Of a stretch of 64,000 nt of DNA, positions 35,682 to 43,484 are shown piece after piece. A program made the position numbers and the translations under genes. Numbering within the stretch: the first letter of the stretch is position 1; the number at the start of each line of letters is the position of its first letter. The DNA is from CAZJHD01 sp964545855. Its GTDB lineage: Bacteria; Planctomycetota; UBA1135; JACQFD01. Location of the stretch: positions 1 through 64,000 of the forward strand of contig CAZJHD010000024.1 of the NCBI GenBank assembly GCA_964545855.1. Reading direction: 5' to 3'. The notes under the pieces were generated by a model. It did no database searches. It was given only the letters and a program-made list of their open reading frames with translations, and was not told the origin of the DNA.

Positions 35682-36464
35682 ATGACTCGAGTCTCCTACG
35701 CGCTCGTCGTCCTCCTCGTCGCCACCGCCCTGCCGTCCTGCATCTTCCGCGTCGAGCGCCCCGTGCAGCTCGATCGCGACGGAGCCGCGGGCGCGACTCT
35801 CCAGCAGGACAAGTCCGCGCGCGCGACACCGAAGGAGGACGACGAGGATCCCGCCGACGCCGCGGCCAAGATCGCGCAGCTGGAGCGATCCCTCGCCCTC
35901 GCGCAGGCACGCCTCGAGAAGGAGCGCGCCGACCTGGCGTCCGCGGAGCAGTCGAGCCAGGACGCGCTCGCCGCCGCCGAAGCCGAACTCGGGCTCGCGC
36001 GACGGGCGCTCGAGTCCTTCGAAGGGGTCCAATCGAAGATCCGCCTCGAGAAGGAACGTCTCTCCCTCACCGGCGCCGAGGACCGGGTCGCCGAGGACCA
36101 GGAGGAGCTCCAGCAGCTCGAGCTCATGTACGAGAAGGCCGACCTCGCCGACCGCACCAAGGAGCTCGTCGTCCGGCGCACCAAGCGCCGCATCGAGCGC
36201 AGCGAGGCGTCGCTCGCGATCCAGCGCCGGGAGATGGAGGCGCTTCAGGAGCTCGAGATCCCGATGGAGCGGGCGAAGCTCGCCCTCGACGTCGAGTCGA
36301 AGACGCGCGGTCTCGAGCGCGCGCGCCGCGATGCGTCCTCGTCGCGGGCCGAGGCGCGGATCTCCGTCATGTCGCAGGAGCACGACGTCGCGAAGGCGAC
36401 GGAGGATCTCGCCGCGGCGAAGCGGGCCGCCGCCAAGTCGGCCTCCGGTTCGAAGCGGAATTGA
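35682..36464 (+). CDS. Coiled-coil lipoprotein
   Basis: 260 residues. Signal peptide with lipobox ALPSC. From about residue 55 the mature protein is nearly continuous coiled coil rich in Glu, Arg, Lys and Leu (for example AKIAQLERSLALAQARLEKERADLASAE). This resembles membrane-anchored structural or adaptor proteins; no family recognised. The next gene starts 12 bases after its stop on the same strand, so they are probably one transcript. Confidence 0.75.
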   Translation: MTRVSYALVVLLVATALPSCIFRVERPVQLDRDGAAGATLQQDKSARATPKEDDEDPADAAAKIAQLERSLALAQARLEKERADLASAEQSSQDALAAAEAELGLARRALESFEGVQSKIRLEKERLSLTGAEDRVAEDQEELQQLELMYEKADLADRTKELVVRRTKRRIERSEASLAIQRREMEALQELEIPMERAKLALDVESKTRGLERARRDASSSRAEARISVMSQEHDVAKATEDLAAAKRAAAKSASGSKRN

Positions 36465-36475
36465 GGGAAGCGCCC

Positions 36476-37666
36476 ATGACGATCGCCCACGCACTCACGA
36501 GCGGCCTCCTCTCCCTCGGGCTCCTCGCGGCCAGCTCCGTCGCGGCGCCGCAGGACGCGCCGGCGCCGGCCCTCGCGCCCGCGTCCTCCGCCGCCGAGGC
36601 ACCCAAGACCGAGGACGTGCGCCGCGCGATCCGCCGCGGAGTCGACTTCCTGGTCGGCTCCCAGAACGAGGACGGCTCCTGGGGCGGCACGCGCAACAAG
36701 ACGATGACCGACTCGTTCGCGAACGTGGAGACGCACCACATGTGGACCGTCGGCACGACGGGCCTCGTCTGCGTCGCGCTCTTCGAGCTCGGCGGCGACG
36801 ATCCGAAGGCGGCGGCGGCCTGCGACCGCGGTCTCGAGTTCCTCTGCGCGAACTCCGATCTCAAGCGCCCCGCCGACTGGGACAACGACAACGTCTGGGG
36901 CCAGGTCTACGGCACGCAGGCGATCGCGCTGGCCCTGGCGCACCCGCGCTACCGGGAGGGCGAGCGCACCGCCGCGCTCCGCAAGGCCGGCGAGACCTTC
37001 CTCGCCGGGTTGAAGAAGTTCCAGTCGCCCGACGGAGGCTGGGGCTACTACGCCGATCCCATCGGCGGCTGGCATCCCAACTGGTCGACGTCCTTCACGA
37101 CGGCCGCCGGCGTCATCGCGATGTGCGATGCCAAGCTCGTCGGCCTCCCCGTCGACGAGAAGTCGTTCGCCGCCGCCGTGAATGCCGTCGAGCACTGCCG
37201 GCTCCCCGACGGCGCGTACACCTACAGCGTCGATCCCATCACCGAGCCCGGGCGCGCCGAGGGGATCAACGGAGTGAAGGGCTCCCTCAGCCGCATCCAG
37301 GTCTGCAACCTCGCGCTCCTGCGCGCGGGGAGGAAGGTGCCCGTCGAGAGGATCCGCCAGGGCCTCGACGACTTCTTCCGCCACCACAAGTTTCTCGACG
37401 TGGTGCGCCAGAAGCCGATCCCCCACGAGGGCTACTACGCCATCGCCGCGTACTTCTACTTCTTCGGCCACTACTACGCGGGGCGCCTCCTGGAGCAGCT
37501 CCCCGACGACGTGCGCGCCGTCTACGCGGCGGACCTGCAGAAGCACGTGCTGAAGACCATCGAGCCCGAGGGCTCCATGTGGGACTTCTACATCTCGAGC
37601 AACACGCGCCCCTATGGCACGGCCTTCGGCGTGCTCACGCTCGGGTCGACGCTGGTGCGGGGGTAG
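36476..37666 (+). CDS. Secreted prenyltransferase/squalene-cyclase repeat protein
   Basis: 396 residues. Signal peptide followed by an alpha/alpha-barrel with repeat signatures SQNEDGSWGG, FQSPDGGWGYYADP and CRLPDGAYTYSVDP. The DxDD acid of true squalene-hopene cyclases is not visible, so it is probably not a cyclase; such secreted repeat proteins are common in Planctomycetota with unknown roles. ATG 36476 has GAGGGA about seven bases upstream and is preferred over a TTG at 36461. It closely follows the coiled-coil lipoprotein gene. Confidence 0.8.
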   Translation: MTIAHALTSGLLSLGLLAASSVAAPQDAPAPALAPASSAAEAPKTEDVRRAIRRGVDFLVGSQNEDGSWGGTRNKTMTDSFANVETHHMWTVGTTGLVCVALFELGGDDPKAAAACDRGLEFLCANSDLKRPADWDNDNVWGQVYGTQAIALALAHPRYREGERTAALRKAGETFLAGLKKFQSPDGGWGYYADPIGGWHPNWSTSFTTAAGVIAMCDAKLVGLPVDEKSFAAAVNAVEHCRLPDGAYTYSVDPITEPGRAEGINGVKGSLSRIQVCNLALLRAGRKVPVERIRQGLDDFFRHHKFLDVVRQKPIPHEGYYAIAAYFYFFGHYYAGRLLEQLPDDVRAVYAADLQKHVLKTIEPEGSMWDFYISSNTRPYGTAFGVLTLGSTLVRG

Positions 37667-37781
37667 GAGCCTTCGGTTCGTCCGGCCACGGAGCGCGAGG
37701 CTTCCGGCGCCGGCGCATCGGAGCGATGCTGCAAGGGCCCCCGGCCGGCCGAAGGGGCTCCTCGAATCTCTCGGTGAGAGC

Positions 37782-38450
37782 ATGAGTCGTTCTACCGGAC
37801 TGTTGGCGGGCCTCTGCGTCCTCGCGACGATCGGCGTCGCGGCCTGGGTCGTGCTCTCCGGGCTCGCGGGCGAAGACGCGCGAGAAGGTCGCGCTGGCGC
37901 GGACGCGGCCCGTCCGGCGCACGATCCGCCGTTCGAGGCGCGTCCGATCGAGGCGCCAGGACCGGCCACCGTGGCGACGAGCCCCGCGACCGTTCTCCGA
38001 GAGCCGTCCGCCGTCGCGAAGCCCCCGCGGGTGGAGCAGAGCGCGTCTACTGACGACGCCGCGTCCGAGCGCTTCGAGGCGAAGTACGCGCATCGAACGC
38101 GGACCGAGCTGCTTCAGTCGCTGCGAGACGTGAGCAACGCGTTCGATGCGCAGCGCGATGCGGCCTTCGAGGAGCAGAAGCGAAGCGGCGGGCATGTCGA
38201 GGGCTCGATGCCCATGGACGGCGACGGCTTCGTGCCGAAGCTGCGCCCCGAGCCGGCCTCGAAGGGCGCGCTCACGATGACCATCCTCAACCCCGTCGAG
38301 AAGCTGACCTCTGCCCAGGGCTTCATCACCGTCTGGTCGTTGCAGTTGGCCCGCGAGACCCACCCAGCGCTCTTCGATCTGCAGGATGAGCGCGACTGGC
38401 TGAAGGAAGCCGTCCGCCGCTCCGATCTCGGGGCGAGCGACGCGAAGTAG
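37782..38450 (+). CDS. Membrane-anchored protein, unknown function
   Basis: 222 residues. One N-terminal hydrophobic segment (residues ~6-27) would serve as a membrane anchor or uncleaved signal. A proline- and alanine-rich linker follows to about residue 85, then a charged C-terminal part with no family match. A 115-base spacer separates it from the prenyltransferase-repeat gene. It converges on the MutM-like gene. Confidence 0.65.
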   Translation: MSRSTGLLAGLCVLATIGVAAWVVLSGLAGEDAREGRAGADAARPAHDPPFEARPIEAPGPATVATSPATVLREPSAVAKPPRVEQSASTDDAASERFEAKYAHRTRTELLQSLRDVSNAFDAQRDAAFEEQKRSGGHVEGSMPMDGDGFVPKLRPEPASKGALTMTILNPVEKLTSAQGFITVWSLQLARETHPALFDLQDERDWLKEAVRRSDLGASDAK

Positions 38451-38458
38451 TCGACTCG

Positions 38459-38478
38459 GCCGCCGGCAACGAGGCGGC
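38459..38478. terminator. Possible bidirectional terminator hairpin
   Basis: GCCGCC and GGCGGC pair across an eight-base loop in the 34-base gap between two convergent genes. There is no T-tract, so this rests on position and pairing only. Confidence 0.25.
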
Positions 38479-38484
38479 GCGTGA

Positions 38485-39393
38485 TCACCCACGCCGAGTC
38501 CGCTTCCTCTCCTCCATCTCCTCCAGCGTCCGCGGCCAGTCGTCCTTCAGCAGCCGCGAGAGCGAGCGGTCGGCCAGCAGCCGGCCGTCCGTCTGGCAGG
38601 GCGCGCAGTAGTTCGTCTCGTGACCGGTGCGGCGGATGCGCTGCACCTTCGCGCCGCAGCGCGGGCAGGGCTCTCCGTAGCGACCATGCACCGCCATGCC
38701 CTCGCGGAAGGCGGTGACGCGCTCCGGGAAGCCGTCGCCCGCCTCGGCACGGAGCCGCTCGATCCAGGCCGCGAGCGTGGTGCGCGTCGCGTCGTGGAGG
38801 CGCGCGACCGCGTCGTCGTCGAGCGATGTCGTGAGCACGACGGGCGAGAGACGCGCCGCGTGGAGGATCTCGTCGGAGTACGCGTTGCCGATCCCCGCGA
38901 GGAGCGTCGGGTCGGTGAGCGCGCGCTTGAGCGTATGCCGCTCGCGGCGGAGCGCGTGCGCGAACTCCGCGCGCGTACATGCGAGCGGCTCGAGACCGCC
39001 GGGATCGAGGGCCGCGAGCGCCGCCTCGCCGGCGACGACGTGGAGCGACGCGCGCCGCGTGGAGCCGGCCTCGGTGAGCTGCAGCGAGCCCTCGACGAAG
39101 TCGAAGGCCGCGAGACCGACGCGCTTCGGCAGCGGCGCCCGCGGCGGCTTCCACTGGAGGCGTCCCGCGATCATGAGATGCACGACGAGGAAGAGATCTC
39201 GCTCGCACGCGAGCACGATCCGCTTTCCCACGCGCCGGACCCCGAGCACTCTCCGGCCGCACGCTTCGTCGGGCGAGGGCGCGACGGTCCGCAGCAGGAA
39301 CGGGCTCGCGATGCGAATCCCTTCCAACGCGCGCCCGACGACGCGCCGGCGAAGCGCGTCGAGGTAGACCTCGAGGTCGGGGATCTCGGGCAC
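38485..39393 (-). CDS. mutM: Formamidopyrimidine-DNA glycosylase (Fpg/Nei family)
   Basis: 302 residues. From GTG 39393 the protein begins MPEIPDLEVY, giving the catalytic Pro2 and Glu3. DPTLLAGIGNAYSDEILHAA is the helix-two-turn-helix region, and a C-terminal zinc finger has two Cys pairs (CPRCGAKVQR and CAPCQTDGRLL). It excises oxidised purines or pyrimidines from DNA. The tail after the zinc finger is about 35 residues longer than usual and rich in charged residues. Whether it is Fpg or Nei in specificity is not resolved. Confidence 0.88.
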   Translation of the reverse strand: MPEIPDLEVYLDALRRRVVGRALEGIRIASPFLLRTVAPSPDEACGRRVLGVRRVGKRIVLACERDLFLVVHLMIAGRLQWKPPRAPLPKRVGLAAFDFVEGSLQLTEAGSTRRASLHVVAGEAALAALDPGGLEPLACTRAEFAHALRRERHTLKRALTDPTLLAGIGNAYSDEILHAARLSPVVLTTSLDDDAVARLHDATRTTLAAWIERLRAEAGDGFPERVTAFREGMAVHGRYGEPCPRCGAKVQRIRRTGHETNYCAPCQTDGRLLADRSLSRLLKDDWPRTLEEMEERKRTRRG

Positions 39394-39450
39394 GGTGGGT
39401 GGACGGCGGGCGGCGGGCGGCTCTCGCTCCCTCAGGAGCGGGGCGGCATC

Positions 39451-40020
39451 ATGCGCGCCATGACGACCCTCGCCGCCCTCTGGCTGCCGATCCTCCTGTC
39501 GGCAGTGTTCGTGTTCGTCGCCAGCAGCCTCATCCACATGGTGCTGCAGCTGCACAAGAGCGACTTCAAGAAGCTCCCCAACGAGGACGCGATCCGCAGC
39601 GCCATTCGCGGCACGCCGCCCGGGATGTACATGTTCCCCTGCGGTGAGTCGATGAAGGACATGCAGACGCCCGAGATGATGGAGAAGATGAAGGTGGGCC
39701 CGGTGGGCGTGATGATGGTGCGCCCGAACGGGATGTGGAGCCTCGGCCCGGCGCTCATCAAGTGGTTCGTGTTCACGCTCATCGTGAGCACGTTCTGCGC
39801 CTATCTCGCCGGCATCGGGAACGCCCCCGGCGCCGCCGGCAAGACGGTCTTCCAGGTCACCGGCGCCGTCGCCTTCCTCGGCTACGTCTTCTCCCACGTC
39901 CACGAGTGGACGTGGAAGGGCCTCGAGACCTCGATCATGGTCCGGTTCGCGATCGACGGCCTCGTCTACACGCTGATCACGGCCGGCACGTTCTCCTGGC
40001 TCTGGCCCGCCGTGGCGTAG
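39451..40020 (+). CDS. Integral membrane protein, unknown function
   Basis: 189 residues with about four membrane segments (roughly 8-30, 100-125, 135-155 and 168-187). A loop after the first helix contains LHKSDFKKLPNEDAIRSAIRG, and a methionine-rich stretch follows (KDMQTPEMMEKMKVGPVGVMM). No family recognised. ATG 39451 has AGGAG 12 bases upstream. It diverges from mutM across 57 bases. Confidence 0.7.
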   Translation: MRAMTTLAALWLPILLSAVFVFVASSLIHMVLQLHKSDFKKLPNEDAIRSAIRGTPPGMYMFPCGESMKDMQTPEMMEKMKVGPVGVMMVRPNGMWSLGPALIKWFVFTLIVSTFCAYLAGIGNAPGAAGKTVFQVTGAVAFLGYVFSHVHEWTWKGLETSIMVRFAIDGLVYTLITAGTFSWLWPAVA

Positions 40021-40035
40021 CGCCGCGACCGGCGC
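40020..40035. terminator. Possible terminator hairpin between convergent genes
   Basis: GCGCCG pairs with CGGCGC around the loop CGAC, starting at the last base of the membrane-protein stop codon and ahead of the convergent DUF1801 gene. No T-tract is present. Confidence 0.3.
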
Positions 40036-40047
40036 ACTCCGGGGAAC

Positions 40048-40437
40048 CTACTTCAAGCGTTCCAGCCGCCCCTTGCGGCGAACGATGTTCTTGTAGTCCC
40101 ACTGGATGTCACGCGCCTTCGACAGCCACCGCTGCAGCGCGTCGGTGTCGACCTGGCCGGCAGCGGTGTAGCGAGCCTCGGCCGCCCGGAAGCTCCCTTC
40201 CTTCGCCAGCCCCTCCTCCTCGAAGGACTGGCCGCTCCAGAAGAGCAGGCGCACGCACTGCTTCAGCTTGCTGTAGCCGACGATGGGGTTGCCCTCGAGG
40301 AACCACACCGGATGGGCGTGCCAGATCTTGTTCTCCGCTTCCGGTAGGCCGCGGTCGATCTGCTCCGCCAGGAGTCGGCAGATCGCCCGGTCGCCGGGCG
40401 CGAGGGCTGCGTTGTACTTCTTGGTGTCCGGATGCAT
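40048..40437 (-). CDS. DUF1801 family protein
   Basis: 129 residues. ENKIWHAHPVWFLEGNPIVGYSKLK is the DUF1801/YdhG-type region, and residues 60-90 contain the LLFWSGQSFEEEGL strand-turn. The family is small, cytoplasmic and of unknown function, sometimes linked to iron or frataxin-like folds. The 222-base spacer to the kinase gene (40438-40659) shows no definite feature. Confidence 0.8.
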   Translation of the reverse strand: MHPDTKKYNAALAPGDRAICRLLAEQIDRGLPEAENKIWHAHPVWFLEGNPIVGYSKLKQCVRLLFWSGQSFEEEGLAKEGSFRAAEARYTAAGQVDTDALQRWLSKARDIQWDYKNIVRRKGRLERLK

Positions 40438-40659
40438 CGCGGTGGGATCGCAGCCGTCTCGTGGGACGTTGCTCGAAGGAATCGTTGCGCGGGGGCACTC
40501 GCTGTCAATGGGACGGAGCGTCCTCCTCGGCGCGGATCCGCCATCGTCGCGGGTGCGAAGCAGCCCGAGAATCGGATCACCGCGCCCTCGGACGACACGG
40601 CGGCATCACGCTTCGAGGAGAAGCACGAGCCGCGCACACGCGCGCGCTCTCCCCCCGCG

Positions 40660-43326
40660 TCACTCCTCGTCGAGCAGCCACACGTCGGCGGAGACGGCCG
40701 TCGCGGAGACGTAGTACTCGCGGCCGCCCGGCACGATCGCGACGCCCGTCGAGAGCTCCGTCGACTGCATCGGCCAGCGCGCCAGGAGCGCGCGCGACGC
40801 GACGTCGATCAACACGAGCTCGCCGAAGGACACGGCGAGGACGCGCTGTCCGTCGGGCAGGAAGCGCCCGCCGGGCGGACCCACGACGAGCGTCTCGTAG
40901 GCGCGGCTCGCGAAGGAGTAGGTGAGGAGCGAGCGCTTGCCGAGCGAGTCCTGGCGGCTCAGCAGGAGGCGGCTCCCGTCGGCGGACCAATCGATCGCGA
41001 CGACGGTGCCCTCTCCCGTGAACGGCGCGAGGGGCTCGAGGTCGGCCGCCTTGGAGAGCTTCCGCGAATCCACGAGGAAGAGGCCGCCGCTCGCGGACGC
41101 GTTCCCGATCGTCGTCACGACGAGCTGGCTCCCGTCGGGCGACCAGCACGGTCCGAGGATGCTTCTCTCCGCGACGTCCGTGAGCTGCTGGAGGCCGCTT
41201 CCGTCGGTGCGGATCGACCATGCCTCCCAGCTCCCGCTGCGATTCGAGTAGAAGGCGATGCGATCGTCCGTCGGCGACCAGCGCGGTCCGCGATCCTTCG
41301 CGCTCGTCGCGACGAGCGCCCGCGAGCGCGCGCCCTCGACGTCGTGCACGAGGATGTGCTCCTGCACGCCGTCGACGGAGTAGATGAGGAAGCGCTTGCC
41401 GTCGGCGCTCACGTCGGTGATGCCGCCGACGATGCCGGGGAGGTCGAAGCGCTCCGGCGCCTTCGACGCCGCCGGGTCGGCGTCGAGCGCTCCGCGCCAG
41501 AGGAGATCGGAGGTCGACGCCACGGTGTAGGCCATGCGGCGACCGTCGGCCGAGAGGCTCGGCCACCCGACGAGGTCGCTGCCGGTCGTCACGCTCTGGA
41601 TCATGCCCGCGCGCTGCCCCGTCTCCGGATCGACCCGGACGCGCCAGAAGTTGAAGACGCCGCCGCGGTCGCTCGAGAACAACAGGAACTTGCCGTCGCG
41701 CGTCCAGACGGGGCACCAGTCGACGGCAGAATCGTTCGTCACCGCCACCGGCTCGCCGCCCGCGGCCGGCATCGTCATCACGTCGCGCTGGCTGTTGCGG
41801 TTCGTCCAGAAGGCGATGAGGCGCCCGTCCGGCGACCAGCTCGGCTGCACGCCATCGCCGCCGTAGAGGAGCCGCTTCGCGCCGGACTCGACGTCGACGA
41901 TCCAGAGCTGGCTGACGAACTCGCGCGAGCGCGGATCGCGGATCCCCTCGGTGCAGTAGGCGAGCTGCTTCCCGTCGGGCGACCAGGCGGGATGGAATCC
42001 CATGTCGCCGACGCGCCGCACGTCCTCGCCCGTGGCGCCCATCACGAAGAGACCGCCGCCGCCGCGCGTCGACACGAAGGCGATGCGCTCGCCATCGGGC
42101 GCGAAGGCGGGGTGGATGTCCTGGTCGTCGCTTCCGGGCGTGAGCAGCACCGCCGTCTGCCCGCCGACGCGCTGGAGGTAGAGATCGAAGTCTCCCTCGG
42201 CGTCGCCGGAGTAGACGAGGCGCCTTCCGTCGGACGAGAGCGACGGAGTGATCTCGAGCCCCGGCAGCGTCGTGAGGCGGCGGAGCTGGAACGGATTCAC
42301 GACACGGTCACTGCCGTCGCCGCTCAGCTGGCTCACGAGGAGAGAGAACAGGATGGCGAAGGACACGCCGAGGAGGAGACCGAGGCCGACGAGCGTCGGC
42401 GTGCGCCGCCACGCGGGGGTCGGCGCGGCGAGCGCCGGTGCGTCGTCGAGGCGGATCTCGCCGGACGCGATGTCGTCGCGGCATTCCTCCAGGTCGTTCC
42501 GCAGATCGAGCACCGACTGGTAGCGCCGCGCGGGATCCTTCTGGAGGCAGCGCTGCACGATCCGCGCGAGACGGCGCGGCACACGGCGGTTCACCTGCGA
42601 GAGAGACGGCGGCGCGTCGCGCAGGATCGACGAGAGGACCGACAGGCCCGACTCGCCGCCGAAGGGTCGCTCGCCGCCGGCCATCTCGTAGAGGAGGATC
42701 CCCAGGGAGAAGACGTCGGAGCGCGGATCGATCTCCTTCCCCTCCGCCTGCTCGGGCGACATGTAGGCGACCGTGCCGAGGATCCGTCCTTCCTCGGTCT
42801 GCGTCGTCTGCCCCGAGGCCGCCGACGCGGCGCCGGCGCGCACCGGCTCCCGCAGCTTCGCGAGGCCGAAGTCGAGCACCTTCGTGCGGCCGTCGGCCGT
42901 GAGCATCACGTTCGCGGGCTTGAGGTCGCGGTGCGTGATGCCGCGCGCGTGCGCGGCGCCAACGGCCTCGGCGAGCGGGATCGCGATTTCGAAGAACCTC
43001 TCGATCGAGAGGCCGCCGCGTCCGAGCGTGTGGTCGAGCGTGCGTCCCTCGACGCGCTCCATCGTGAGGAAGTGGACGCCGTCGGCCTGCTCGAGGGAGT
43101 GGAGCGTGACGATGCCCGGGTGGTTCAGCGCCGCGAGGGCCTTCGCCTCGCGCTCGAATCGCAGCAGACGCTCGCGGTCGGAGGCGAGGTCGGGCGGGAG
43201 GAACTTCAGCGCGACCTGGCGACCGAGGCGCGTGTCCTCCGCGAGGTACACGTCACCCATCCCGCCCTGTCCGAGCTTCGAGAGGATGCGGTAGTGCGCG
43301 ACGAGGGTGCCGGCTTCGAGGGTCAC
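40660..43326 (-). CDS. Ser/Thr protein kinase with C-terminal TolB/WD40-like propeller
   Basis: 888 residues. The Hanks kinase domain has the glycine loop LGQGGMGDVY, invariant Lys41, HRDLKPANV (Asp134) and DFG (Asp152), so it should be active. A membrane helix lies at about 311-334. The extracytoplasmic half is built of TolB/WD40-like strands such as FAPDGERIAFVSTRGGG and WSPDGRLIAFWTNRNSQ, a likely sensor propeller. GTG 43326 (MTLEAGTLVAHYRIL) is chosen because the frame upstream only reads through a palindromic repeat. It diverges from the 43485 gene. Confidence 0.88.
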   Translation of the reverse strand: MTLEAGTLVAHYRILSKLGQGGMGDVYLAEDTRLGRQVALKFLPPDLASDRERLLRFEREAKALAALNHPGIVTLHSLEQADGVHFLTMERVEGRTLDHTLGRGGLSIERFFEIAIPLAEAVGAAHARGITHRDLKPANVMLTADGRTKVLDFGLAKLREPVRAGAASAASGQTTQTEEGRILGTVAYMSPEQAEGKEIDPRSDVFSLGILLYEMAGGERPFGGESGLSVLSSILRDAPPSLSQVNRRVPRRLARIVQRCLQKDPARRYQSVLDLRNDLEECRDDIASGEIRLDDAPALAAPTPAWRRTPTLVGLGLLLGVSFAILFSLLVSQLSGDGSDRVVNPFQLRRLTTLPGLEITPSLSSDGRRLVYSGDAEGDFDLYLQRVGGQTAVLLTPGSDDQDIHPAFAPDGERIAFVSTRGGGGLFVMGATGEDVRRVGDMGFHPAWSPDGKQLAYCTEGIRDPRSREFVSQLWIVDVESGAKRLLYGGDGVQPSWSPDGRLIAFWTNRNSQRDVMTMPAAGGEPVAVTNDSAVDWCPVWTRDGKFLLFSSDRGGVFNFWRVRVDPETGQRAGMIQSVTTGSDLVGWPSLSADGRRMAYTVASTSDLLWRGALDADPAASKAPERFDLPGIVGGITDVSADGKRFLIYSVDGVQEHILVHDVEGARSRALVATSAKDRGPRWSPTDDRIAFYSNRSGSWEAWSIRTDGSGLQQLTDVAERSILGPCWSPDGSQLVVTTIGNASASGGLFLVDSRKLSKAADLEPLAPFTGEGTVVAIDWSADGSRLLLSRQDSLGKRSLLTYSFASRAYETLVVGPPGGRFLPDGQRVLAVSFGELVLIDVASRALLARWPMQSTELSTGVAIVPGGREYYVSATAVSADVWLLDEE

Positions 43327-43382
43327 GCGGCGAGGATCGGTGGATGCGCCAAGGTGTCGTTGTACCGCGCGGCGCGCTCCGC

Positions 43383-43435
43383 CCGTGCGGCTCGTCCCGG
43401 GAAAGGGGTCTGACCCCATTCCCGGGACCGCACGG
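43383..43435. repeat. Palindromic dispersed repeat, copy 3 (full hairpin)
   Basis: Right arm 43419-43435 (TTCCCGGGACCGCACGG) pairs with left arm 43383-43403 apart from a four-base CTCG bulge. The enclosed core AGGGGTCTGACCCCA is identical to copy 2. Here the outer arm is CCGTGCGGT rather than GCCGGTGCA, but it is again self-complementary. It lies in the divergent region between the TolB-propeller kinase and the first 663-residue paralogue. Confidence 0.85.
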
Positions 43436-43484
43436 CGCACGCGCGCGCGAACTCGCGCGGGCGGGCGGCGTCGAGGGCCGTCCC

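Noticed and set aside
43327..43440. Upstream extension of the TolB-propeller kinase
   Set aside because: The extra residues (including MGSDPFPG) are a read-through of the palindromic repeat; similar residues appear wherever that repeat is translated.
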